A stretch of 64,000 nucleotides of DNA from Ilex aquifolium. Its lineage: Eukaryota > Streptophyta > Magnoliopsida > Aquifoliales > Aquifoliaceae. Shown piece after piece: positions 25,323 through 37,178 of the stretch. Every line of letters starts with the position of its first letter. The first letter of the stretch is position 1. The stretch spans positions 21,279,844 through 21,343,843 of the forward strand of contig OX637402.1 of assembly GCA_951799425.1 (NCBI GenBank). Direction: 5' to 3'. Below the pieces are notes generated by a model. That model was not told the DNA's origin. It ran no database searches and worked only from the letters and a program-made list of their open reading frames with translations. The position numbers and the translations under genes are program-made.

Positions 25323-26028
25323 TGATGATACCTAAAGTAAATCCAGACACGAGCTTAGATAGTAAGCTCAGCTCGGGAGCTCAGGTAAAATAAACAGAGC
25401 TCATCCAGCAATGGTCTGAGCTCTGCCAGCTGGTACTAGAGCTCCTAGCTGAAGACACGAACTGAGAAATAACGAGAGGGCAGCAAAATGACAGCAGATA
25501 CCCTCGTAATGGGAATTAAGTTAATCCAAGGCGAAAAACCCGTTGTCAACCAGGATCCTCTCCTAAAACCAAGGAGAGGATCCCATGATAAAAGGCAAAG
25601 AACTCGCCATTCGGAGCCAACCATAAGAAGTTTAGGTAACCCCGAGATTATAGATGAAGATAGGGCACGATCCCTTCGATAAAGGAGGTGACTTCGAATT
25701 AGAGGTAAGCATGAGGCTATAAAAAGGAGGGCAAGCCCCCATTGAAGAGGACGAGAAACCCTAATACCCTAAATACTCTACTGTAACACGTTCGACTTAA
25801 TAAATAAGAAAGAGAGGAGCCAGAGACTCCATTGCAGAGTGGACTAGCCGAGCTCAGGCCGGTGAACCACTATAATCTTGTTATCCTCCCCTTTCCCCAA
25901 TTCCCAAAGCATTAACCTGCTCTATCAAGCACGAGCCTCGTAGCTCAGACACCGTACTTAGCTCTACATAGATCGATCATATCAAATAATCCTGTTCCAT
26001 AGCTCATTCGCGTAGATTTACATCATCA
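25323..26028 (+). repeat. 5' LTR of element A
   Basis: Starts TGATGATACC and ends ACATCATCA. It contains a TATAAAAA box at 25718-25725 and AATAAATAA-type sequence near 25800 that could serve for polyadenylation. It is unusually rich in AGCTC/GAGCTC. The short open frame at 25488-25682 also occurs in the other LTR and is not taken as a gene. Confidence 0.95.
25718..25725 (+). promoter_or_regulatory. TATA box of element A 5' LTR
   Basis: TATAAAAA in the middle of the LTR, the expected place for the core promoter of the element's genomic RNA. The matching box in the 3' LTR is at 38242-38249. Confidence 0.7.
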
Positions 26029-26031
26029 GTT

Positions 26032-26048
26032 TGGCGCCGTCTGTGGGA
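26032..26048 (+). other. Primer-binding site of element A
   Basis: TGGCGCCGTCTGTGGGA, three bases inside the 5' LTR. The first nine bases fit the 3' end of the tRNA-Asp type often used by Tat/Athila elements; the rest deviates. Element B has the identical 17 bases at the same 3-base spacing. Confidence 0.8.
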
Positions 26049-26090
26049 ACGACTGTTCCTATTACAAATAAGCTGATTCCTCAGTGACTG

Positions 26091-29000
26091 ATGGTAACAA
26101 CTCGAAATATGAGCAGAAGTCAAACAAACCTACCACGAATGCAAGATCAGCAGGAAGCCACCAACGGCAGACAACTTGGGAACGTCCAAGAGGCTAATTC
26201 CCCCATTAATAACGAGTTGGAGGCCCTTCGCCTCGTCAACCAACGCTTGCTAAAGGAAAATGCAGAGCTATCAAAGCTCATACAGTGCCCACAGGAGGCA
26301 CGACCGGCCCAAGAAGGCCAGAATAATCCCCCACATAGGGAACAACGACACTGGGACCCCCTTAGAGAGGTCAACGAAGGAGGAGAAAGCAGCCAGACCA
26401 GGGGGCATGCTCCTTACCTACCCCCTAGGAATTACCACAATGAGGAAGTGCAAAGTCAGAACGATGGGGGTGAGAGGGACGATTTCTTCCCTTACCCGCA
26501 AGACAGGAGAAAACAACACTGGGAGCAACGCTTCAAAGACATCCAACAAGAGCTAAGCCATATGAAGGAGGCTGTAAAGAGCAAGGCTCCGGTTACAATG
26601 GATGTCTTGGTTCAGCAAATCGAGTCCCCATTCACCACGGGAGTGCTACACTTTCCTCTCCCACCAAAGTTCAGGGTGCCACAAATAGAGGTCTTTGACG
26701 GAACGAAAGATCCCGTAGATCATCTCAACACTTACAAGAACCAGATGGAGTTGCATGGATACCAGGATCCTGTACGCTGCAAAGCTTTCGCCATCACATT
26801 GAAAGGCTCCGCCCTAGCCTGGTTTCATAGGCTTCCACCAGCCTCGATCTCATCCTTTAAAGAGCTCTCCATCACTTTTGTATCTCACTTTATAGGAGCC
26901 CGGATATACAGAAAGTCAAGCTACCACCTGCTGAATGTGAAATAGGGGCCCCAAGAAAACCTGAGGTCTTACGTCCAAAGGTTTAACTCGGAGACACTAA
27001 AGGTAGACGTCCCAGACGAAAAATTCGTCATAATTGCTTTCATTGCAGGGTTGGGGGTGCAATCAAAGGACCTGATGTTCTCTATATCAAAGAATCCTCA
27101 GGCAAGTATGGCTGAGGTGTTAGCCAAGGCAGAGAAGTATATAAATGGTGAAGAGGCACTCCTTTCTAAAGTGGGAAGTACATCTTCACGAAAGGAGAAG
27201 GAAAAAGAAGAGAAGAGAAGGGACCGAAGTCCCAGGAAGGAAAAAGGGCGAGAAAGGTCCCCAAGGAGGGATAGAGATCGCTCGCCAAAGAGAAGAGGAA
27301 ATGTCAGAGATCGTCTGGGCCCCATGCAGCCTGAACTACAGCCCAGATACAGACCTCAGCGGTTCACCCCACTTACTGCCGCTGTGTCACAAGTTCTGTA
27401 TGAGGTCCAAAATGAGAAGTTCTTAAGATGGCCACCTCGGATGAAGGCAGATCCGGCCAAGAGAGACCCCACGAAGTACTGCGACTACCACAGAGATCAT
27501 GGTCACCACACTGATGACTGCATTCAATTAAAGAAGGAAATCGAGTTCTTGATCCAGCGAGGTCAGCTACGTCGTTTTGTAGCCCATGACAACCAGAACC
27601 GAGCTCTTCCACCTCCACCGCCCCAACAGCAGGCACCTGCACCACATCAGCAGCCTCTGGGAGAGATTAGAGTAATATCTGGAGGGTTTGCGGGAGGCGG
27701 AGAGTCCAGCTCAGCCAGGAAAGCACACCTCCGACGGATCAGAGCCGAAGAAGCTCTCGAAGTACACGCTGTATCCAAAGCACCACGCTTAGATACCGCT
27801 ATTACTTTTTCAGATGCTGATTTAGAGGGATGCCAGTACCCTCATGATGATCCGTTGGTGGTACGAGCTGTGGTGGCTAATAGAACCGTTCATCGGGTTC
27901 TAATTGATAATAGGAGTTCAGCAGATATCATTTTCGCACCTGCCTTCGACAAGATGGACATAGGAAGGGAGAGACTTGAACCTATAAACACTCACTTGCT
28001 GGGATTCTCCGGGGAAAGGGTGCTTCCCCTAGGCTCGATCCAACTCGTGCTCACCCTAGGGGACCCACCTTGCCAAGCCACCACCACCGTAAAATTCCTA
28101 GTAGTCGATGCACCCTCTGCATACAACATCTTGCTTGGAAGGCCATCCCTTAATTCTATGAAGGCAATCCCGTCTTCCTATCACTTAGTCGTAAAATTCC
28201 CTACAGAAAATGGAATCGGAGTAGTCCGAGGAGATCAGCGTGTAGCAAGAGAATGCTATATGACTTCTGTAAAAAGGAAGGAGGTTGAGAACATCCAATT
28301 GGATGAACTCGACATGAGGGATGAAATGGAGACAAGACCAATGCCATCAGAAGAGCTGGAACCAATTCAGCTTGATGAAAAGCCAGAACACCTCGTTTAT
28401 GTGGGTTCCAGACTGAACGCTGAGCTCAAAGGTCTCCTCATCAAGTTCCTAAAAGAGAATATAGGAGTGTTTTCTTGGAAGCAAGAAGACATGGAAGGAA
28501 TTGACCCTTCGGTTATTACATATAAGCTAAGCGTGAACCCAACTTGCAAGCCCATCAAACAGAAGAGGAGGAGTTTTGCCTCCGAAAGACAAAGGGCAAT
28601 CAATGAGGAGGTCAGCAAACTCCTCGATGCCAAGGCCATCAGGGAGGTTGATTACCCCACCTGGTTAGCAAATGTGGTTCTTGTAAAGAAAACCAATGGA
28701 AAGTGGCGACTGTGCATTGACTTCACAGACCTCAACCGAGCATGCCCCAAGGACAGTTTTCCCTTACCTCGGATAGACCTGATAGTGGACGCCACAGCCG
28801 GGCATGAGCTCCTTAGCTTCATGGACGCCTTCTCAGGCTACAACCAAATCAGGATGGACCCCAGCGATCAAGAGAAGACCTTCTTTGTAACTGAACAGGG
28901 AACGTACTGTTATCAAGTCATGCCCTTCGGGTTGAAGAATGCTGGAACTACTTACCAGCGGTTGGTGAATAAGATGTTCCAAAAACAAATAGGAGCATCC

Positions 29001-31562
29001 ATGGAGGTTTACATCGACGACATGCTAGTAAAGTCACTAAAGGCAGAGCTCCACATCGAGCACTTGGCCGAATCATTCCAGATCCTAAAGGAGTACAAGA
29101 TGAAGCTCAACCCTGCGAAGTGTGCATTCGGGGTCTCGGCAGGAAAGTTCCTTGGTTTTATAGTTAGCAGCCGGGGAATTGAAGCTAACCCAGAGAAGGT
29201 TAGGGCAATGGTGGAAATGCAATCACCATCCAACACAAAGGAGGTGCAACGTTTGACTGGCAGGATAGCTGCCCTAAGCCGTTTTGTGTCTAGATCAAGC
29301 GATAAATGCCAGCCATTCTTTCAGATCTTGAAGAAGGCGTTCCAGTGGGATACCAAGTGTGAAGAAGCATTCGAAGCCCTAAAAATTTATATGAGCTCTC
29401 CTCCAGTTTTGGTGAGCCCTTTAGAAGGGGAAGTCCTCACCCTCTACCTAGCAGTTTCAAATTTTTCAACAAGCGCAGCGCTGGTTAGGGAGCGAGACAG
29501 AGCTCAGCAACCAGTCTATTACTGTAGCAGAGCTCTGAGGGGGGCAGAGAAGAGATATCCAAAGATGGAAAAACTCGTTCTAGCATTGGTTACAACAGCC
29601 AGAAGACTTAGGCCCTATTTCCAGGCACATACTATCGAGGTTCCAACAGACCAGCCGTTGAAGCAAGTGTTGCATAAGCCAGAGTCCTCGGGGAGGTTGG
29701 TTAAATGGGCCATAGAGCTCAGTGAGTTTGACATCAGATACAAGCCAAGAACTGCCATCAAAGGGCAAATTTTGGCGGATTTCATTGCAGAGTTCACAGC
29801 AGCAGCGCCTATGGAGACCACAGATTTAATACCAGACCTCCCCATCTGGAGACTTTCAGTAGATGGAGCTGCCAATGCTCAGGGAAGCGGTGCAAGAATG
29901 ATCTTGACCTCCCCAGAAGGAATAGATGTCGAGTATGCCCTTAGATTTGGGTTCAAGGCTTCAAATAACGAGGCAGAATATGAAGTTGTCATTGCTGGGC
30001 TCAATCTTGCGTATTCTATGGAAGCAGAGCAGCTGGAGATCGGCAGTGACTCTCAATTGGTAGTAAAGCAGATAGAGGAGTCCTACGAGGCGAGAGGCGA
30101 AAAAATGGTCCTTTACCTCAGAAAGGTACGAGAACTAATGAAGAAGTTTGTGTAGGTTAAGGTCAGACACGTGCCTAGAGCAGAGAATGCACGAGCAGAT
30201 GCATTGGCGAGGTTAGCAACTGCCTCACAAGAAGATTTGGATAGGCTAATACCAGTAGAGCACCTTCCAGAGCCTTCAGTGGGTATCGAAGAAGAGGACA
30301 TACAACCAATCGAAGCTCAGCCGAGCTGGATGGACCCCATCATAGGGTACCTGCAGAGTGGGACTCTGCCAAGCGATGCCAAGGAGGCATCCAAGCTGAG
30401 GACCAGGTCAGCCAGATTTTCCTTGCTGCAAGGAAATCTGTACAAACAAGGATTCTCAACGCCTCTCCTTAAGTGCGTGGGAGATGAAGATGCTAACTAC
30501 ATACTCAGAGAAGTACATGAAGGGATATGTGGCAATCACATAGGAGCTCGGGCCTTGGCAGGAAAAGTACTGAGACAAGGGTATTATTGGCCCACCATGC
30601 TCAAAGATGCCACCGATTTGGTCAAAAAATGTAGGACTTGCCAAGAACATGCCAATGTTTCCCATTGTCCACCCGAGCTGCTAACCTCGGTGGTTAGCCC
30701 ATGGCCTTTTCAGCAGTGGGGTTTGGACATTCTTGGACCCCTTCCCATCAGTGTGGGACAGTGCAAGTTTGCTATTATAGGGGTGGATTACTTCACCAAG
30801 TGGGCGGAGGTCGAACCTTTGGCAACAATCACCGAACAAAAAGTCTAAAACTTCGTTTGGAAGTCGATAGTTTGCAGATTTGGGGTTCCCAGAGCAGTCG
30901 TGTCTGACAATGGGAAGCAGTTTGACAACTCAAAGTTTAAGAGCTTCTGTGCTGAGCTTGGGATAAAGAACTATTTCTCAGCTCCTGCACATCCTCAATC
31001 CAATGGGCAAGCAGAGGTCACAATCAGAACCATAAAGACAGCTCTGAAGACTAAATTAGAAAACCTAAAAGGCAAGTGGTTGGAGTACATCCCTGAGATA
31101 TTGTGGGCCTACAGGACCACCGTCAGGTCAGCAACTCAGGAAACCCCCTTCGCTTTGGCCTTTGGAACCGAAGCAGTAGCCCCTGTTGAGGTAGGGCTCC
31201 AATCACCAAGGGTGGAATTTGCAGATGCCGAACACAATGATGAGTCTCTCTTATTAAACCTCGATCTCCTGGATGAAAAGAGAGAAAGAGCTCTGCATCG
31301 TGTCCGACTTCACCAAAGGAAAACTGCAAGATATTACGACAGGAAGGTAAGGCACAAAAGTTTCAAGGCTGGAGACTTGGTACTTAGGAGGCTTCTGCTT
31401 GCAAGGAAGGATCCCACGCATGGGAAATTGGGACCCAACTGGGAAGGACCCTATATCGTATCAAGGGTAATCAGACCAGGGAACTATGAGTTGCAAACAG
31501 AGGAGGGGAAGGTCCTACCACACTCTTGGAATGCCGAACACCTTAAGAAGTTCTTTCAGTAA
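26091..31562 (+). pseudogene. Element A gag-pol, one frame with three nonsense codons
   Basis: One reading frame of 1823 codon positions from the ATG at 26091 to TAA at 31560, with no frameshift but stops at 26943 (TAG), 30153 (TAG) and 30846 (TAA). Domains in order: retrotransposon gag core (about 26650-27100); a basic Lys/Arg-rich stretch (27190-27300); a CX2H-type zinc knuckle (27478-27520); retropepsin near 27900; reverse transcriptase with YIDD at 29010-29021; RNase H (29440-29790); a second RNase H with VDG, NEAEYE and SDSQ motifs (29860-30230); and integrase with an HHCC finger, catalytic Asp in LDILGP, SDNG at 30900 and NGQAE near 31002. The protease active site reads D-N-R instead of the usual D-(S/T/N)-G. 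Unlike element B there is no stop between protease and RT. Each stop is one C-to-T step from a glutamine codon. Confidence 0.93.
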
Positions 31563-31665
31563 GTGTCACTTGTAGTAGAGCTGTTTTAATAAGAATAAGC
31601 GAGTTTTTATTCACCCTTATATGGTTTCCAAAGTAAAGGAATGTGCAGTAAGCTTTACAGCTAAT
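31563..31665. other. Spacer downstream of element A pol
   Basis: A short non-coding spacer between the integrase stop codon and the hairpin repeat array. Confidence 0.6.
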
Positions 31666-32097
31666 GATAAGCTTCTTAGCTTATAAAATACAAGATGAGC
31701 TCTTCAGCTCATAAATAAACGATAAGTTTCTCAGCTTATAAAATACAAGATGAGCTCTTCAGCTCATAAACAAACGATAAGCTTCTCGGCTTATAAAATA
31801 CAAGATGAGCTCTTCAGCTCATAAACACACGATAAGCTTCTCGGCTTATAAAGTACAAGATGAGCTCTTCAGCTCATAAACACACGATAAGCTTCTTGGC
31901 TTATAAAGTACAAGATGAGCTCTTCAGCTCATAAACACACGATAAGCTTCTAAGCTTATAAAATACAAGATGAGCTCTTCGGCTCATGAATAAGCAATAA
32001 GCTTCTCAGCTTATAAAGAACAGAGCGAGCTCTTCAACTCATACAAACGACAAGTTTCTAAGCTCATAAAATTCAAAGCTGATCTCTTCTTGGAGAC
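31666..32097. repeat. 55-bp tandem repeat array with two hairpins per unit
   Basis: Seven units start at 31666, 31721, 31776, 31831, 31886, 31941 and 31996, exactly 55 bp apart, with a degenerate eighth to about 32097. Each has two perfect or near-perfect inverted repeats: ATAAGC-(6)-GCTTAT and ATGAGCT-CTTC-AGCTCAT. The array lies between the 3' end of gag-pol (+ strand) and the 3' end of an antisense gene (- strand), so both transcripts would read into it. Confidence 0.9.
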
Positions 32098-32446
32098 ACC
32101 AACAGTCTTTCCTCCACGACTAGTAGCCCTTGTGCACTGCCTACACACTCGAGGATCCCAATATGTTTAGTACAGTAGGGATCACCTACGAAATCAGGTT
32201 GGAATTAAGGTCAGCGCAAACATGATCTTCTGTTTTCCATCCACGTTTGTGTTCTGAACGCAAAGAGTGTGCTGAAATAACCTTACAGAACTCGGAATGA
32301 GCTCCTCAATTCGTAAGGAGTTGTATATTTCAAAAATGAAAGATCAGGTATTCAGAGTATCCAACAATACAAATGTTCAGAAAAATATAAGGAAAGTCAT
32401 AGTTCGACATCACTCAAGAAAAGAAGAAAATACAAGGGTAGAGCTC
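32098..32446. other. Non-coding spacer between repeat array and antisense gene 2
   Basis: No coding capacity is recognised. It would be the 3' untranslated and termination region of the antisense gene ending at 32447, and possibly of the sense transcript. Confidence 0.5.
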
Positions 32447-33534
32447 CTAATTCTTCTTAAGCAGCGACTTCAGCTCGGCCACTTCCTCCTTCAGGCAAGC
32501 ATTCTCCTCTTTCAGCTCGTCTCTTTCTTCCTGAGCCTTATGGAGTGAATCAAGAAGCTGTTGACCAGCGGGGGTGAGGAAGATAGTGGACAGAGAGTCA
32601 GGGGAAAAAGAGTCGTCTCTCTTACGCTTCTTTGAGCTCGCACCAGTATCCCCATCCTCGTCAGAATCCCCTTCCTCGTCAGAATCAGAGAAAGAGGTCC
32701 AGGAACAGTAGGGGACAGAGGAAAATTCATACTCCGTGGCCAGGCCCCCAAGCAAGAAAAGGTTCTCATCCGTCATCAGCTCAGAATAGGTCTTGGACTC
32801 CGCAAGCAGCAGCTCATTAATGTTCACCATCTGAGGCACGTCCAGATCAGGTGGACCTGTGCAACAAAAAATTTTTAAGAATGCGTCCTCAAAAGGAGAT
32901 GCTCAAAAGAGTTCAGCTCGAACCTACCAGTGCGAGATAAGTTCTTCCAGGACCGTGGGACCCTAGCTTCGCGGCAACGATCCTGAGTGGACCTCCAAGA
33001 CTCTCCAGAAGCGAAAAAGAAGCGTTTAGACCATCCTTCGGGATTGGAGGGAAGGCCTAGAACCAAAGGGCGTAATTTGAAATTCCTCCAACGAAAGAAG
33101 CTAAAGCAGGGGGCATCGTCTTCTTCGATCTCAAAGAAATACAGAAATTCAGAGACAAAGGGGAACCTGCCAAGACCATGTAAACGGCAAAACAGGAAGA
33201 AGCTTACCAAAGCGGCCCATCCCCAAGGGGAAAGGCGAGAAGGACATAGGTCATAGTAGGCAAGAATTCGCCCTATGGTCGGGTGGATGGGAAGGCGAAG
33301 CCCCATGTCCAGAGCACCTTCAAAAAAGCAGACTTCCCCTCGAGGAAGGTAGTTGCAGGGCTCGTCCGGAGTGGGGACTCGCAAAGGTAGATCAAGATCA
33401 AGAAGGAACCGTTTCTGGATAGCTTCCAAATCAGAGGACTCTAGGGACGATAGAGATAAATAGCGGCAATGCCACTTCCAGTCAATCCCGAACGAAGTCC
33501 TTTCTTGGAACAGAGAAGAAATAGGGGCAGCCAT
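32447..33534 (-). CDS. Antisense gene 2 of element A, Transposase_28-like, two exons
   Basis: Exons are 33534-32928 and 32856-32447, split by a 71 bp intron with GTAGGT donor and GTTGCACAG acceptor. The join keeps the frame, and 607+410 nt gives 338 codons plus stop. Residues about 65-185 (GLRLPIHP and the hydrophobic FFLFCRLHGLGRFPFVSEFLYFF stretch) resemble the plant 'putative gypsy type transposon' family and align by eye with the other two antisense genes of this window. Exon 2 carries an acidic run (SDSDEEGDSDEDG), a basic KKRKR run that could be a nuclear signal, and a C-terminal heptad-like segment ending in LKSLLKKN. It runs opposite to gag-pol and converges on its 3' end. Function is unknown, and splicing is inferred from consensus sites only. 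Confidence 0.78.
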
Positions 33535-34510
33535 TAAAGTTCACGAAGAAAGGGTAACCACGAAGAATCAAGAAGAAAATCAGGGTTTTTCGCAAGAGAA
33601 GAAAGAAACTTAGCAGGTTAGAGGAAACTTAAAGAAGGCTGTAAGTTTTTAGGAAACCAAGAGACATGCGAAAGGAAATCGGCTGTCTTTTTGGTTTCTT
33701 AATTAATAAAGGCGGTTATGGTTATGGAAAGCAGTTGGAAAGAAAAGGCGGGAAAATGAATCAGCACAAGATCAACTCTCCTATCGCACTCAAAACGACC
33801 GAAGAAAGTTCTGACCCCACCAAAATATTCCTCATATTGGAGCTCAGCCCGGTTGGCAACATTGCACCTCAGAATGATCTCCCAGACCTGCGGCTCCTAG
33901 AGCCTTGCCCACATCAGAATGATAAAACTCCTGATGGGTTCCTCAGTTCATCAAAAGAACTTAGCGACTCATGAAGTCCATAGTCTTGCATGAAGAAGGG
34001 CTGAAGTACTTCTCAAAGCGCAGAAGAAAGTTCAGAAAAATGAAATTTGTTATCTATTTCAGAAAGGGTCCATTAAACAAGCCATGAAGCTCAGTAAGAA
34101 CTTTCAAGTTCACAGAAAAAGCCAAGGAGCTCAGTAAGAACTTTTAAGTTCACAAGAAGAGCTGTATAACTCAGCAGAAACTCCCAAGTTCACAATATCA
34201 AGCTGTGTGGCTCAGAATGGAAAAGAAAAGAGAAGGGATTCCTAGGATACCAACTACCGAGCTCAATAGCTCAGGAGAATCCATTGAGCATAACACCAAG
34301 TCTTCTATACTCTTCAAATCTAGTAATTTTGCTTCAAGAAGTGCACAGCACCCCTCAAAGCAAAAGGGGGCAAGGGGAGTAGTATACAAAGCAAAACGCA
34401 TATAAAGCAAAACAAGTAAGTGAGCAGTTCGAAATTCGAAGATATATATGTGCTAAACCAGCAAAAGAAAAACAAGATGAAGATTACAAAGAAATTACAA
34501 CTAAAAAGTC
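33535..34510. other. Region between the two antisense genes of element A
   Basis: Contains the probable 5' leader and promoter of antisense gene 2, a 40-bp tandem repeat at 34088-34222, and the 3' flank of antisense gene 1. No further open frame is convincing. Confidence 0.5.
34088..34222. repeat. 40-bp tandem repeat
   Basis: About three and a half units beginning near 34088, 34128, 34168 and 34209. Each has CTCAG followed by GAA and, in the first three, AAGTTCACA. The later units are degenerate. The AGCTCAG core is shared with the LTR and the 55-bp array. Confidence 0.65.
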
Positions 34511-37178
34511 CTAAGTTTCTGGAGGGGGAGTAATTGAAGGATCTCGCAGCTCAGTAGATAAGCCCTCAGCAACAGAAGTAAGGGAAGAGCTTCCAGAAAT
34601 GCCTTGGGTCCCTGCTTCCGTTGATTCTGGATCTTGAGCAAGGGCTTCAGTCACCAAGTCAGCTGAAAATGGTGCAGAAACAGGAACAGCAGGATCTGCA
34701 GCAAGGAGCTCAGGAGTCGTCGTTGGAGGCTCAGGAAGCACGATAAGAGCTCCAGAGGTCCCAGGGGCAGGTATGTCTTGACTCAAGGCTGCAGCTGAGG
34801 GAACCGAGACATCCTCCTCATCATCAGAGACAGACTCTTCCATTTCTTCTTCGGTGGGGATAGAGAAATTGAAGTCAAGGTCAGGGAAAGCTTTGACAGC
34901 CTTGCGCCTAAAGGCAAGCCATCCAGTAGCCCTCAATGTGGTGGCCTCATCTCTTAGCTCAGCAATCTCTTTGTCCCTCTGTTGGACCAAACCTTTCTGC
35001 TCCTCGAGCTCCTCGCAGAGCTTGCCGTTAGCCTCGTTGAGGGCGAGATAATCTTGATTGACCTGGCTGAGCTCTTTCTTGGCATCAAAAGCCTCTTGGC
35101 TAGCTTTGGACCATGCCTCAACCTTAAGCTGCAGGTCCTCCTTAACTAGCCTTAGCTCATCTCGAGCTTTCTTCACCCCTTCCTCAGCTCTGACCTTGAC
35201 GGTTAATGTGTGTTTGAGGTCGGAGGCTTGCTTCACCGTTTGCTCTTTGAGGCTCTCCACCTGAGCCCTGAGGTCTTCATTCTGAGCCCTGAGGCCTTCG
35301 TTCTCAAGGGATAATTCAGAAACCTTGACCTTATACGTTTTCAGAACCTTGAAAGAGCTCTCTTGAGACCGAACCCGGTGCAGCAGACCTTTTGCATGGA
35401 GGGCAGCCTGAGAATATAAAGTTCAGTAAATTACGCCAGATCACTAAATAAAAACAAGTAAAGGGGGGAAAGTGCTAGCACTTACAGCAGCTGCTCCCTG
35501 AAGAGCTGAAGAGATGGACTCCTCAAGGGGCATAGAAGCAGCCTTCAGGACATCAGACTCAGAAAAAATAGAAGAAAGAGCTCCTGCAGCAAGATCCATG
35601 TTGTCAAAAAAAGAATCCTCGTCTTCTCCCTCAGATTTTCTCTCTTTCTCAACCATCTTCCCAGAAGCAGTGTATGAGAACTTTCTGGGTTGGAGATCAG
35701 GGATCACTCCCAAAGCTTTCTCAACCTCAGAAGAGGAAGGGAAGTCTGATCTCCCACTTGAGCAGACACCAACCCAGGATGGGCCACCGGAGGGGAAGGG
35801 GGAACGGCAATTTGAGGGGTGCCGGATGAGGAAGGCGGTGCCTTATTGGGAACCAGTTCTTCGGTAGCAGAGGGGGGTGAAGGCACCTCCAATCTGGGGA
35901 TTTTAGCCCGGGTGTTTGGACCACACCCAGAGCTGACCCGGGCCTTGCGCTTGCCAGATCTGCCTCCTTTCAACAGTTCCTCAACCTTAGCCTGAAGCTC
36001 CTCTGGAGTAGACTTCATGGTAGAAGGACCTGGAAGGTCTGAATAGAACAAGGAGTAGTAAAGAGAAGAGGAAGAGAAGGAAAGATAATGAAAAAAGGAA
36101 GAGAAAGAAAGTGACAATGAAATTACCTTCTTCAGCCCCTAAAACAGATAATGGAATAGCTAGGGTCACCGCAGGAGGACTCAGACCTAGCTCCACCAAA
36201 TTTCGAGACTCAATCAGGTCGGCGTACCTCTCTGGCTTAATCTTCCCCAACTTCACTAGCACCTTCTTATCTTCAAGGCTGAGCTCAGGACGATCACCTG
36301 AAAAGAAGAAAGTGTGCAAATAAGAGAAAGGCAAGAGGCCTATAAGTTCCAGATCAGAGCTCAGTCGACTCAAGTGAAGACTCACCCAAGTTTTCTGGTT
36401 CTGTCCAAGCCGTAGGGATACCAAGAGTATCTGTCCTATCAGCAGGATTGTACTCCCAATTGGTACCCCCAATGTAAAAGAAATGATTTTTCCACGACTT
36501 GTGAGAAGAGGGGAGGTCAGTAATAATTTTCTTAACTTTAGTTCGCTTGGAAATATACAGAAAACCTTCAGCGGAGGTCAGTTTGACATTGAAGAGCTCC
36601 ATAAGCAGAGAAATGCTAGGAACCCCGAGTTTATGCTTCTTAAAGATGACTAGGAGACCAACCATGACACCATAGAAGTTGGGAGAAATCTGGGAAGGGC
36701 ATACATGGAAATGTTGCAGAACAGCCTTGATAAAGGGATGCAGAGGAAAGCGAAGACCGTTCTCAAAGGCGGCAAGAAAGAAGCAGACCCTATTGCGTAC
36801 TTGCTCTACATAGTAGATGGATTTATCTGGACACCAGGGTTCAACCCCAGGAGGAAAACCGTATCGAACCTTATAAGTTTTCATTAAACCAGGGGCCTCT
36901 CTACTGTAGCCCACAGACTCGGCATGCCTGAAGGCAGACCCCAAATATGAGGTCTTTTCTTCAACCCCGACTCCACTCACCTTAACCTTGCCTTTATCAG
37001 GTCTGGGGGGCATGGGAGAAGAGGTAGAGGGAGGTTCCTCGGTGCCAGCCTCGGCCTCTCCAGCCTCCACACCGGGAAAGTTATCAATCTCATCGCCAAC
37101 ATCCCCCAGATCGGTGTCCTCAGATCGATCCCCTAATAGGGAAACAGAGGAACGAGTAGCACCAGAAGAAACAGACAT
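34511..37178 (-). pseudogene. Antisense gene 1 of element A, Transposase_28-like plus coiled coil, four exons, frameshifted
   Basis: Inferred exons are 37178-36386, 36297-36127, 36038-35486 and 35407-34511. The introns are 88, 88 and 78 bp with GTGAGT, GTAATT and GTAAGT donors and TTTCAG, ATTCAG and CTCAG acceptors. Exons 1-2-3 join in frame, and exon 4 follows exon 3 only in the shifted frame. Exon 3 changes frame once between about 35790 and 35713 (net one base), so this copy would not make the whole protein unless the change is an assembly error. Exon 1 (264 codons) has an acidic/Pro N-terminus and the GLRFPLHP domain at about residues 105-255. Exon 3 is basic then proline-rich. Exon 4 is about 150 residues of coiled coil with an acidic, Ala/Pro-rich tail. 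The ATG at 37178 was chosen because an upstream extension to 37385 lies in low-quality leader sequence. Confidence 0.75.

Noticed and set aside
25488..25682. 64-codon frame in the element A LTR, repeated at 38012-38206
   Set aside because: It recurs only because the LTR is repeated. It has amino-acid changes but no recognised domain, and it spans the region upstream of the LTR TATA box.
30153..30155. Possible programmed stop in element A pol
   Set aside because: The bases after this TAG (GTTAAG) do not match a known readthrough context, and it falls inside the second RNase H domain. A disabling mutation is simpler.
31666..32097. Regularly spaced repeats resembling a CRISPR array
   Set aside because: The whole 55-bp unit is repeated with no variable spacers, it lies inside a plant retrotransposon, and there are no cas genes.
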